9,365 bases of DNA from Rhodospirillales bacterium. GTDB taxonomy: Bacteria; Pseudomonadota; Alphaproteobacteria; Acetobacterales; Acetobacteraceae. Shown here in pieces: positions 1 to 5,623 of the stretch. The position numbers and the translations under genes were made by a program. The stretch is taken from assembly GCA_015654825.1 (NCBI GenBank), contig JAATGE010000145.1:1-9365 (forward strand), given 5' to 3'. Under the pieces are notes generated by a model. That model was not told the origin of the DNA. It ran no database searches and saw only the letters and a list, made by a program, of their open reading frames with translations. How positions within the stretch are numbered: the stretch's first letter is position 1; each line of letters opens with the position of its first letter.

Positions 1-51
1 AGCCCAGGGCTCTGCCCTGGACCCGCTGGGGACAAGTCCCCAGACCCCAAT
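1..51. repeat. Half copy of composite palindromic repeat, cut by the window edge
   Basis: Two hairpins follow one another: a CCAGGGC/GCCCTGG palindrome with a TCT loop (about 5-20), then CTGGGGAC/GTCCCCAG, followed by AGACCCC. The same hairpin pair recurs at 6105-6150, 8337-8385 and 8475-8520, so this is a member of a dispersed family. The left part may continue outside the window. Confidence 0.8.
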
Positions 52-169
52 TTTATTTGTTCCGATGTTGGCACTGATACTGAGCCAATTTACGGCGCCT
101 GCAGCCCGCTATGACCACGCAGAAGATTCCCGCCGCGCAGCTGCTAACGCAGGCGGCGGCACGCCGTCG

Positions 170-206
170 GGGGTCCAGGGGGCGGAGCCCCTGGTCGGCG
201 AAGCCA
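170..206. repeat. Fragment of the palindromic repeat family
   Basis: GGGTCCAGGGG and GCCCCTGG form a hairpin, followed by the tag GGTCGGCGAAGCC. The same tag follows a related hairpin at 8545-8572. Together with 1-51 this may be a decayed full element whose core (52-169) no longer resembles the intact copies. I see no credible gene in 1-245. Confidence 0.6.
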
Positions 207-247
207 GTCAACCTCAACCTATCACGCTCTAGCGCGCGGGTCCTTCG

Positions 248-715
248 TTAGCGCGCGCCGGTCTGTTCGTCGGGAATGAGGGCGTCGGTCCAGCCCACCT
301 GTTCGGCCTGGCCACGCAGGCGCACCTGGGTGCGTGCGGGCCCGTGGCGATCGAGCACGCTGACGGCCTGCATCTGCTGCACGATTTTGCACCCGGCGGG
401 CTCCGGCGTCTCGTGGCCGGCCATGCGGGCCATGATCGCCGCCTGGTGCTGCCGCAGTTCGGCCTCCGTGTCACAGAACAGGGCGCCGATATCGAGGCGT
501 TGCCGCGGATCGGGCTGCAGCTTCGGCAGAGTTATCGCGGGTGCCGGGGCGGCCGTGTCCTGCTGCTTGTTCCTGTGGCCGTGATGGCCCCGCGATCCGC
601 CCATGGGCTGTTGCGTGCCTGAGCCTGTGTCGTCGGCGGTTTGCGCCGGGGCGCGCGTCGGCAGGGCCGCCATGGCGGCCGCCGCGAGGATCGTTAGGGC
701 GAAAAGCGTTTTCAC
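248..715 (-). CDS. Small predicted secreted (periplasmic) protein of unknown function
   Basis: This 155-residue protein starts at GTG 715. That start is preferred over the ATG at 673 because residues 1-25 form a good Sec signal peptide: Lys2, a hydrophobic run at about 4-19, and a probable cleavage after Ala-Pro-Ala (residues 22-24). No clear Shine-Dalgarno sequence is visible. The mature part opens with a low-complexity stretch (about 26-60) rich in Gly, Gln, Pro and Ala, with a His/Arg cluster at 42-50 (RGHHGHRNK). A compact region follows (about 66-148) with two cysteines, C81 and C109, which could form a disulfide after export. I do not recognise the family, and no catalytic motif is visible. 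It lies downstream of the toxin-antitoxin pair on the same strand with a 99-bp gap, so co-transcription is possible but not shown. Confidence 0.65.
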   Translation of the reverse strand: MKTLFALTILAAAAMAALPTRAPAQTADDTGSGTQQPMGGSRGHHGHRNKQQDTAAPAPAITLPKLQPDPRQRLDIGALFCDTEAELRQHQAAIMARMAGHETPEPAGCKIVQQMQAVSVLDRHGPARTQVRLRGQAEQVGWTDALIPDEQTGAR

Positions 716-814
716 GGACGAGACCAGACCCCGGGTTCCCGCCGTCTCCCATATCAGCCGCGGCGGCGCGGGGCATGCGCCAGATTGTCACGGGCGGCGC
801 CCGGGCTGCGTCGG

Positions 815-1141
815 CTAGGCGAAGATGGGCGCTACGCGGGCCAGAACCTCCTCCAGGATCGCCGGCGGCAGCGTGTCCACCTTGCGGCCGTGACGTGCGC
901 CCACGTCCAGCACACGCGGCTGGTCGCAGCGCACGATGCCGGTCGTGGCGATGCCGGAGATGGCAACCGCGAATCCGATGCGTCGGGCGAATTCGCCGCC
1001 ATTGGTGATCGGCAGGATAACCGGCAGTTTGGTGGCCTCGTTGAACTCGGTTGGCGAAATGACCAGCACGGGGCGGTGGCCGCGCTGCTCCCGTTCCGTC
1101 GTGGGGTCCGGCGCCACCAGGTATATGTCGCCGCGCTTCAT
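815..1141 (-). CDS. mazF: MazF/PemK-family endoribonuclease toxin, ChpB-like
   Basis: The 108-residue length is typical for the MazF/PemK/ChpB family, sequence-selective mRNA interferases held inactive by the cognate antitoxin. The N-terminal RGDIYLV block (3-9), the RPVLVIS block (23-29), the PITNGG segment with following FAR (44-53) and the GIVRCDQPRVLD strand (68-79) follow the family order. By memory they resemble E. coli ChpB more than MazF. The ATG overlaps the antitoxin stop as ATGA (1138-1141), so translation is probably coupled and no separate ribosome site is needed. No truncation or missing block is visible, so the toxin is probably functional. The symbol is family-level; chpB would be equally defensible. 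Confidence 0.9.
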   Translation of the reverse strand: MKRGDIYLVAPDPTTEREQRGHRPVLVISPTEFNEATKLPVILPITNGGEFARRIGFAVAISGIATTGIVRCDQPRVLDVGARHGRKVDTLPPAILEEVLARVAPIFA

Positions 1142-1395
1142 AGCGGCTCGTTGCCGACGGGCGGCGCATCAACCCACTCGCGCTGCCCGGGCGGTTGCGG
1201 ATCGGAATAGTCGGAGGCCGCGAGCAATTCGGCGAGCGTGTAGCGCGCCCGCGGCCGCGGTTCGATGGTGAGGCGGCCGTCATTGACGGTGACGCCGACA
1301 GTGGCGCCGGCCTGCAGCTGCAGCAGATCGAGGATGGCAGGCGGCAAGGCCAGCATGACCGAGCCGCCGACCTTTCGAAGCGTTGTCGTGTGCAT
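1138..1395 (-). CDS. mazE: MazE/ChpS-type antitoxin with AbrB-like swapped-hairpin DNA-binding domain
   Basis: This 85-residue protein should neutralise the downstream toxin and autoregulate the operon. Residues 3-47 look like a MazE/SpoVT-AbrB fold: TTLRKVGGSVMLALPP, then a DLLQLQAG segment and a VTVNDGRLTIEP strand pair. The C-terminal part carries RYTLAELLAASD (51-62) and REWVDAPP (72-79), which resemble the toxin-binding tail of E. coli ChpS. I chose ATG 1395. An upstream in-frame ATG at 1437 would add 14 residues, but it lies upstream of the inferred -10 and the protein fold begins at the second Met. No good Shine-Dalgarno sequence precedes the start. The gene overlaps the toxin gene by four bases. 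Confidence 0.87.
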   Translation of the reverse strand: MHTTTLRKVGGSVMLALPPAILDLLQLQAGATVGVTVNDGRLTIEPRPRARYTLAELLAASDYSDPQPPGQREWVDAPPVGNEPL

Positions 1396-1412
1396 CGTGC
1401 TTTGACTTTGAG

Positions 1413-1428
1413 TTATACTGGAATATAA
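1413..1428. promoter_or_regulatory. Putative antitoxin operator (inverted repeat over the -10)
   Basis: TTATA (1413-1417) and TATAA (1424-1428) are perfect inverted arms around a 6-bp spacer and cover the inferred -10 and start region. MazE/AbrB-type antitoxins bind such short AT-rich palindromes at their own promoters. That they do so here is inference from position. Confidence 0.4.
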
Positions 1429-1450
1429 TGCGGGCAATTAGCTAAGGCAA
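1422..1450 (-). promoter_or_regulatory. Putative sigma-70 promoter of the toxin-antitoxin operon
   Basis: On the minus strand TTGCCT (1450-1445) is followed by a 17-bp spacer and TATATT (1427-1422). These match the housekeeping hexamers at 4/6 and 5/6. Initiation would fall near 1415, giving a leader of about 20 bases before the antitoxin ATG. Confidence 0.5.
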
Positions 1451-1454
1451 GCGA

Positions 1455-1712
1455 AGAAGGCCAGGGCTCTGAGTTTGTGATTTTTTGCCAGTCCGTCTTC
1501 AGCTGTGGGCAACCGGCAAAAAAGCGCGTTTTTCGGCTGTTTTTTGGGGCCTTTGGGCTAGCCAGTGCCGCCGTAACCCGGCATGCCCGGTTTAGCTCGG
1601 CCGTTTCCGCAAGTTGTATCTGCTGCTGGTCAAAAATTCACAGGCTCTCTGCCCTGGACCCGCTGGGGCCTGAGGCCCCAGACCCCCGTTATTTGGGGGG
1701 AACGGCGAAGCC
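1455..1712. repeat. Palindromic repeat copy split by the MITE-like element
   Basis: GAAGGCCAGGG lies at the left (1456-1466). The continuation, CTCTGCCCTGGACCCGCTGG then GGCC-TGA-GGCC and CAGACCCCC, lies at the right (1647-1687), with 1472-1646 inserted between. After it comes GGGGGGAACGGCGAAG (1695-1710), as in the copy at 8393-8408, and then the match fades. Confidence 0.75.
1472..1646. mobile_element. MITE-like non-autonomous element with 5-bp target duplication
   Basis: The ends are imperfect inverted repeats: AGTTTGTGATTTTTTGCCAG from 1472, and, read inward on the other strand from 1646, AGCCTGTGAATTTTTG then ACCAG. CTCTG occurs directly on both sides (1467-1471 and 1647-1651). Removing 175 bp plus one CTCTG restores the family hairpin CCAGGGCTCTGCCCTGG, which is intact at 6107-6123. 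The interior has no transposase ORF. It holds a second inverted pair, TTTTTTGCC (1481-1489) with GGCAAAAAA (1515-1523). I could not assign the parent insertion-sequence family. Confidence 0.65.
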
Positions 1713-1955
1713 TGGACCGTTCATGCGGGTTAATCGCTTCGTGGGGGAGGCGATCCTGGTAGCCCCCGGGGGGGCCAAACCCTCTCCCCCGAAGGCGGTG
1801 GCGACGGCTTTTGGCGACGGCGGGGCTTTTGGGCGTACGGTCTCCGCCATCAGCGGGGTGCGCAGCACGCCTCCGGCTTGACGGATCCGGGGTAGAGCTC
1901 TGGCCTTCGCTGCCTGCCTTGACTGTGCGGGCCCTGTCGCGCCCCATGCGGCGTT
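1713..1955. other. Gene-free stretch between repeat debris and bioF
   Basis: I find no credible gene here. It contains a short internal duplication of a GGCGACGG...GCTTTTGG unit (about 1798-1837). The minus-strand translation of 1689-1855 looks like repeat-derived nonsense rather than a protein. TTGACT occurs at 1919-1924, but no -10 sits at a suitable distance, so the bioF promoter is not resolved. Confidence 0.5.
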
Positions 1956-3140
1956 GTGCCTCGCTTTGATGACCTGTTTGCGGCCGAGCTGGACCGGCGC
2001 GAATCCCTTGGACTGCGGCGGACTACGGTGCCCGTGGTGCCGGCGGGGCGGGGGGGCGTGGTGCGCGATGGACGGCCGCTGCTGAATTTTTCGTCGAACG
2101 ATTACCTGGGGTTGGCGCGGCATCCGCTGCTGGCGGAGCGGGCGGCGGCTTATGGCGCGCGGCTGGGGACCGGGGCGGGGGCCTCGCGGCTGGTGTGCGG
2201 CACGCTGGAGGCGCATGCGGCGATCGAGGCGCGGGTCGCGCGGCTGAAGGGGCATGAGGCGGCGATGCTGCTCGCCAGCGGGTGGCAGGCGAATGCGTCG
2301 GTGCTTGGGACGCTGCTGCGGTTTGCCGGGCCGGATGCGCTGCTGTTTGCCGACGAGCTCAACCATTCCAGCCTGGTGCATGGGGCGCGGCTGGGCGGGG
2401 TGAAGCCGGTGCTGTTCCGGCACAATCAGGCGGGGCACCTGGCGGAATTGCTGGCGGAGCGGGCGGGGTTGCCGGGCAGGCGGCTGATCGTGACCGAAAG
2501 CGTGTTTTCGATTGACGGCGATCGCGCCGACATTGCGGCGCTGGGCGCGCTGGCGGCGGAGCACGACGCGTTTCTGTATATCGACGAGGCGCATGCGACG
2601 GGGGTGCTTGGGGCGCGGGGAATGGGGCTGACGGCGGGCGTTGCGGGCGTCGATCTGGCGATGGGGACGTTCAGCAAGGCGCTGGGCAGTTTCGGGGCGT
2701 ATGTCGCCGGCAGCCGCACGCTGATCGATTTCCTGCAGAACACGTGTGCCGGGTTCATCTACACGACGGCGCCGCCGCCGCCGGTGCTGGGGGCGATCGA
2801 TGCGGCGCTCGATCTGGTGCCGGGCATGGATGGCGAACGTGCGTTGCTGGCGGCGCACGCGGATGCGGTGCGGGAGGGGTTCGCGCGGATCGGCATCGAT
2901 ACGGCGGGCTCGACGACGCAGATCGTTCCGGCATTGGTGGGCGATGCGGCGGCGGCGCTGGCGTTGGCGGATGCGTTGCGGGCGCGCGGCGTGCTGGCGG
3001 TGGCGATCCGCCCGCCCACGGTGCCCGCGGCCACCAGCCGGATTCGCTTCGCGCTTTCGGCCGCGCACGATGCGGCGGCGATTGAAAAGCTGGTGGACGA
3101 AATGCGTGCGTGCTGGCCGCTTCGGCGAATGGCGGCCTGA
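1956..3140 (+). CDS. bioF: 8-amino-7-oxononanoate synthase (BioF)
   Basis: This is a PLP-dependent alpha-oxoamine synthase that condenses a pimeloyl thioester with L-alanine to form 8-amino-7-oxononanoate, the first dedicated ring-assembly step of biotin synthesis, in the cytosol. The 394-residue length is normal. Visible marks are NFSSNDYLGL (44-53), the glycine-rich GTGAGASRLVCG (71-82), H137 in ELNHSS expected to stack on PLP, D210 and H213 in DEAHATG, and K241 in TFSKALGSFG as the PLP Schiff-base lysine. The start is GTG 1956, since an in-frame stop at 1920-1922 bounds the frame; there is no obvious Shine-Dalgarno sequence. The homologues 5-aminolevulinate synthase and Kbl share this fold, but the overlapping bioD settles the assignment. 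Confidence 0.95.
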   Translation: MPRFDDLFAAELDRRESLGLRRTTVPVVPAGRGGVVRDGRPLLNFSSNDYLGLARHPLLAERAAAYGARLGTGAGASRLVCGTLEAHAAIEARVARLKGHEAAMLLASGWQANASVLGTLLRFAGPDALLFADELNHSSLVHGARLGGVKPVLFRHNQAGHLAELLAERAGLPGRRLIVTESVFSIDGDRADIAALGALAAEHDAFLYIDEAHATGVLGARGMGLTAGVAGVDLAMGTFSKALGSFGAYVAGSRTLIDFLQNTCAGFIYTTAPPPPVLGAIDAALDLVPGMDGERALLAAHADAVREGFARIGIDTAGSTTQIVPALVGDAAAALALADALRARGVLAVAIRPPTVPAATSRIRFALSAAHDAAAIEKLVDEMRACWPLRRMAA

Positions 3141-3784
3141 TGACGGCGGGCGTGTTCGTGACAGGCACGGACACCGGGGTGGGCAAGACCGTGGTGTGCG
3201 CGTGCCTGGTGCGGCGCTGGGGCGCGCACTACTGGAAGCCGGCGCAGACCGGGCTTGCCGAGGAGGCCGGCGATACCGAAACGGTCGCGCGGCTGGCCGG
3301 GCGAGATCGGACCCGGTGGCATGCGCCGCGGTTTGCTTTTGGCGCGCCGCTTTCGGTGGAGGCGGCGGCGGCGCGGGAGAATGTCACCGTTTCGCTGGCG
3401 GATTTCGAGCTGCCCGCGGTGGCGGGGCCGATCGTTGTCGAGGGCGCCGGCGGCGTGCTGGTGCCGCTCGGGCGCGGGGCGCTGATGGTGGACCTGATGG
3501 CGAGGTTCGCATTGCCGGTGGTGCTGGTAGCTCGCACGACGCTAGGGACGATCAACCACACGCTGCTGTCCCTGGAGGTTTTGCGCGGCCGAGGGCTGCG
3601 CGTCGCCGGCGTGGTGCTGGTTGGCGATGCGTCGGCGGGCAACCGCGATGCGATCGCACGCCACGGCAATGTGCGCATCCTGCATGAAATGGAGAGGCTG
3701 CGGGCGATTTCGCCGGCCGAGGTGGCGCAAGCGGCGGCCTTGTTTCCCGACCTGGCCGAAGTCGTCGAAACGAGGAGCGACTAA
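3140..3784 (+). CDS. bioD: ATP-dependent dethiobiotin synthetase (BioD)
   Basis: BioD closes the ureido ring by carboxylating 7,8-diaminononanoate with CO2 and ATP to give dethiobiotin. The 214-residue protein has the P-loop GTDTGVGKT (9-17), K33 in WKPAQTG, matching the family's KPVQTG substrate lysine, the APLSVEAAAARE segment (69-80) and VEGAGGVLVPL (100-110). I chose ATG 3140, whose A is the last base of the bioF TGA (TGATG), so translation is probably coupled. An upstream in-frame start at 3110 would extend 30 bases into bioF and add ten residues before the P-loop strand. The genes for the intervening transaminase (bioA) and for biotin synthase (bioB) are not in the window, so the pathway is split. 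Confidence 0.95.
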   Translation: MTAGVFVTGTDTGVGKTVVCACLVRRWGAHYWKPAQTGLAEEAGDTETVARLAGRDRTRWHAPRFAFGAPLSVEAAAARENVTVSLADFELPAVAGPIVVEGAGGVLVPLGRGALMVDLMARFALPVVLVARTTLGTINHTLLSLEVLRGRGLRVAGVVLVGDASAGNRDAIARHGNVRILHEMERLRAISPAEVAQAAALFPDLAEVVETRSD

Positions 3785-3789
3785 CCAAA

Positions 3790-3825
3790 GTTTTTGCTTC
3801 TTTTTTCAAAAAGAAGTGCTTTTTT
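3790..3825 (+). terminator. Rho-independent-type terminator after bioFD
   Basis: CTTCTTTTT (3797-3805) and AAAAAGAAG (3808-3816) form a perfect 9-bp inverted repeat with a very small central gap, so the innermost pairs will open. A run of six T follows at 3820-3825. The stem is A/T-rich and weaker than usual, but its position just after the bioD stop fits. Confidence 0.6.
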
Positions 3826-3881
3826 AACCTTCCCTCGGGCCTGAGCATCCGCCCTGGCGTTCCAAGGCCGCTCTCCTTAAC

Positions 3882-3895
3882 TTGACTTGCGTCAA
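3882..3895. promoter_or_regulatory. FNR/FixK-type box upstream of the CBS-BON gene
   Basis: TTGACTTGCGTCAA is a perfect TTGAC-N4-GTCAA palindrome and fits the FNR/FixK pattern TTGA-N6-TCAA. Its centre (3888.5) lies 32 bp from the centre of TAGAAA (3918-3923, 4/6 to TATAAT), the spacing of class II FNR activation, with a start site near 3930. Confidence 0.7.
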
Positions 3896-3947
3896 CGCCG
3901 ACGGCGGCCTCGGCGGGTAGAAAGCGATCGACCGGAAGGAGCCTATC

Positions 3948-4652
3948 ATGCAGGCAAAGGACATCATGACGCGCACCGTTGGCACGGTGCGTCCCGATAC
4001 GAAAATCGCCGAGGTGGCCGCCCGCATGGTGGCTGACCGGATCAGCGGCCTGCCGGTGGTGGATGATGACGGGCGCCTGATGGGCATCGTGACCGAGGGC
4101 GACCTGCTGCGGCGGTTCGAAACCGGCACCGAAAAGCCGCATTCAGGGTGGCTGGACCTGCTGCTCGGGCCGGGGCGCCTGGCCGACGATTATGTGCGCT
4201 CGCACAGCCGCACGGTGCGCGATGTCATGACCGAAACGGTGGTGACCGTCACGGAGGACACGCCGCTCGCCGATATCGTCAAGCTGATCGAGCGCCGGCA
4301 CATCAAGCGCGTGCCGGTGGTGCGCGGCGACGCGCTGGTCGGGCTGGTGAGCCGCGCGGATATCGTGCGTTTGCTGGCCGAGACGTTGAAGAAGGAGCAG
4401 CCGCCGCAGAACGTCAGCGATACCGCGATCGAGACCGCGCTGGTGGCGGAACTCACCCAGGCAAAATGGGCGAACTCGCACAACGTCACGGTTGCGGTGC
4501 GCGATGGCGTGGTGACGCTGGACGGGGTGATTTTCAACGAGGCCATTCGGCCGGCGTTGCGGGTGGCGGCGGAGAACACGCCGGGCTGCAAGGCGGTCGA
4601 GGATCACATGGCGTGGGTTGAGCCGGTGACCGGCACGGCGCTGGGAGCGTAA
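3948..4652 (+). CDS. CBS-CBS-BON domain protein, probably FNR-activated
   Basis: This 234-residue soluble protein has three parts. CBS domain 1 spans about 4-56 (KDIMTRTV to GIVTEGDLL). CBS domain 2 spans about 88-145 (VRDVMTETV to GLVSRADIV). A BON domain follows at about 157-226, with HNVTVAVRDGVVTLDGVI at 178-195. Tandem CBS domains form a Bateman module that usually binds adenine nucleotides. BON domains are linked to membrane or lipid association and stress resistance, but this copy has no signal peptide or membrane segment. The start is well supported: AAGGAG at 3936-3941, six bases before ATG. An FNR/FixK box and matching -10 lie upstream. It converges on the FNR-family gene with a 32-bp gap and no clear terminator. 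The ligand is unknown; a role in low-oxygen or redox stress is inference from the box and neighbour. Confidence 0.85.
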   Translation: MQAKDIMTRTVGTVRPDTKIAEVAARMVADRISGLPVVDDDGRLMGIVTEGDLLRRFETGTEKPHSGWLDLLLGPGRLADDYVRSHSRTVRDVMTETVVTVTEDTPLADIVKLIERRHIKRVPVVRGDALVGLVSRADIVRLLAETLKKEQPPQNVSDTAIETALVAELTQAKWANSHNVTVAVRDGVVTLDGVIFNEAIRPALRVAAENTPGCKAVEDHMAWVEPVTGTALGA

Positions 4653-4684
4653 TGGCGGGTACGTAACGAAGGGCAGCGGGCCGG

Positions 4685-5461
4685 TCAGGCGTCGAGTTCG
4701 TCGCCGTCGGCGATTTTTGCCAGGCGGGGGCGATCGAGGATGACCACCTCGGCGATCGAGGGCAGACCGATCAGGCGATCGGTGCGCAGGCGGGTAAAGG
4801 TGCGGCTTATGGTCTCGATGGTGAGGCCGAGATAGTCGGCGATGTCGGTGCGCGTCATGGCCAGGTTGATGCGGGTTTTCGGCGGCGCACAGCGGGCGGG
4901 TTCGTCGCTGAGCCGGATCAGCAGGCTGGCCAGGCGCTCGCGCGCGGTCTTGCGGCCGAGCAGCAGCATCTGTTCCTGGGCCGCCATCAGTTCGTTGCCG
5001 GCCGTCGCCAGCAGGCGCTTTTCCAGGGCGGGGAAATCGGCCAGCAGCGAGTACATTTTCGGCCGGCTGAAACGGCACAGATGCACGCGGTCGATGGCCT
5101 CGGCGGAAAACCCGTAGGTCTTCGAAACGGCGAGGCCGAGAAAATCGCCCTGATGGGAAAAACCGGTGATCTGGCGGCGGCCGTCCGGCAGCAGCTTGTA
5201 GAGGCGCGCGGTGCCGCCGGTGATGTTGAAGAAGAATTCGGCGGGATCGCCCTCGACGATGAAGCTCTGCCCAGGCTCGTAGTGCTGCACTACGGCGACG
5301 GACGCCAGGCGCTGCAGGTCGGTGTCGTCGATGGCGGCGCAGACGCTGTGCGGACGGGCATCGCAGTTGGCGCACGGGTCCGGTCCGCGCGAGCCTGCTC
5401 CGTTGATGGCCGGCCCGTTCATGGCCGCCCCGTTCACGCCGTGGCGCTGTTCGATGTTCAT
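4685..5461 (-). CDS. fnr: FNR-family oxygen-responsive transcription regulator (FnrL-like)
   Basis: This 258-residue CRP/FNR-superfamily regulator should sense oxygen through a [4Fe-4S] cluster and bind TTGA-N6-TCAA when anaerobic. N-terminal C30-x2-C33-x7-C41 plus central C129 are the expected cluster ligands; the spacing is that of FnrL-type proteins rather than E. coli FNR. The effector domain spans about 45-155 and a long dimer helix about 155-185. The winged helix has LAMTRTDIADYLGL at 200-213, and the recognition helix carries E216, S219 and R220, the FNR-type E..SR contacts. ATG 5461 is chosen because GGGGAGG ends four bases upstream; a start 61 codons earlier has no support and would cover the FNR box. 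The N-terminal tail (10-25) has a small Asn-Gly repeat. Autoregulation is likely. Confidence 0.9.
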   Translation of the reverse strand: MNIEQRHGVNGAAMNGPAINGAGSRGPDPCANCDARPHSVCAAIDDTDLQRLASVAVVQHYEPGQSFIVEGDPAEFFFNITGGTARLYKLLPDGRRQITGFSHQGDFLGLAVSKTYGFSAEAIDRVHLCRFSRPKMYSLLADFPALEKRLLATAGNELMAAQEQMLLLGRKTARERLASLLIRLSDEPARCAPPKTRINLAMTRTDIADYLGLTIETISRTFTRLRTDRLIGLPSIAEVVILDRPRLAKIADGDELDA

Positions 5462-5465
5462 GCAA

Positions 5466-5472
5466 CCTCCCC
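5466..5472 (-). promoter_or_regulatory. Shine-Dalgarno sequence fixing the fnr start
   Basis: GGGGAGG on the minus strand lies four bases before ATG 5461. It decides against the longer in-frame reading that would begin at 5644 and run through the intergenic FNR box. Confidence 0.75.
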
Positions 5473-5522
5473 GGTATCGCAAGCAAACCAGCACGGCGTT
5501 GCCCTGGCGGGCCCGTATGGAA

Positions 5523-5528
5523 GTTTTA
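5523..5528 (-). promoter_or_regulatory. Candidate -10 hexamer of fnr
   Basis: TAAAAC on the minus strand matches TATAAT at 4/6. Its centre lies 33 bp from the FNR box centre at 5558.5, consistent with class II activation (box near -41.5) and a transcript starting near 5517. Confidence 0.4.
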
Positions 5529-5551
5529 ACCTTGGATTGCCGACCCTCGTC

Positions 5552-5565
5552 TTGATTCACATCAA
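5552..5565. promoter_or_regulatory. Perfect FNR box between fnr and its divergent neighbour
   Basis: TTGATTCACATCAA is an exact TTGAT-N4-ATCAA consensus palindrome. It lies 91 bp upstream of the fnr ATG and 59 bp upstream of the ATG at 5624. A matching -10 is visible on the fnr side only; at the expected place on the other side (about 5588-5593) I see nothing resembling a -10. Confidence 0.8.
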
Positions 5566-5623
5566 GGTATGACCGGACCGCGGGCACGCAGAGTGCCGCC
5601 AGCGAGCGAAACCGGGTTATCCG

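Noticed and set aside
110..250. 46-codon plus-strand frame starting ATG 110
   Set aside because: It runs through a repeat fragment, lacks a ribosome site and has Arg-rich composition typical of noncoding high-GC sequence.
471..1283. 270-codon minus-strand frame across the toxin-antitoxin operon
   Set aside because: It overlaps three better-supported genes in another frame and has no recognisable motif.
1689..3068. Long open frame on the minus strand (459 codons) antisense to bioF
   Set aside because: It lies opposite a certain bioF, is extremely Arg/Pro/Gln-rich, and its distal part is repeat-derived; typical high-GC antisense artefact.
1956..3140. 5-aminolevulinate synthase or Kbl instead of BioF
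   Set aside because: The family fold is shared, but length, motif details and the one-base overlap with bioD favour BioF.
4143..5486. Long open frame on the minus strand (447 codons) over fnr and the CBS-BON gene
   Set aside because: It is out of frame with the FNR-family gene, which has clear family motifs, and antisense to the CBS-BON gene; composition is Arg/His/Pro-rich without domains.
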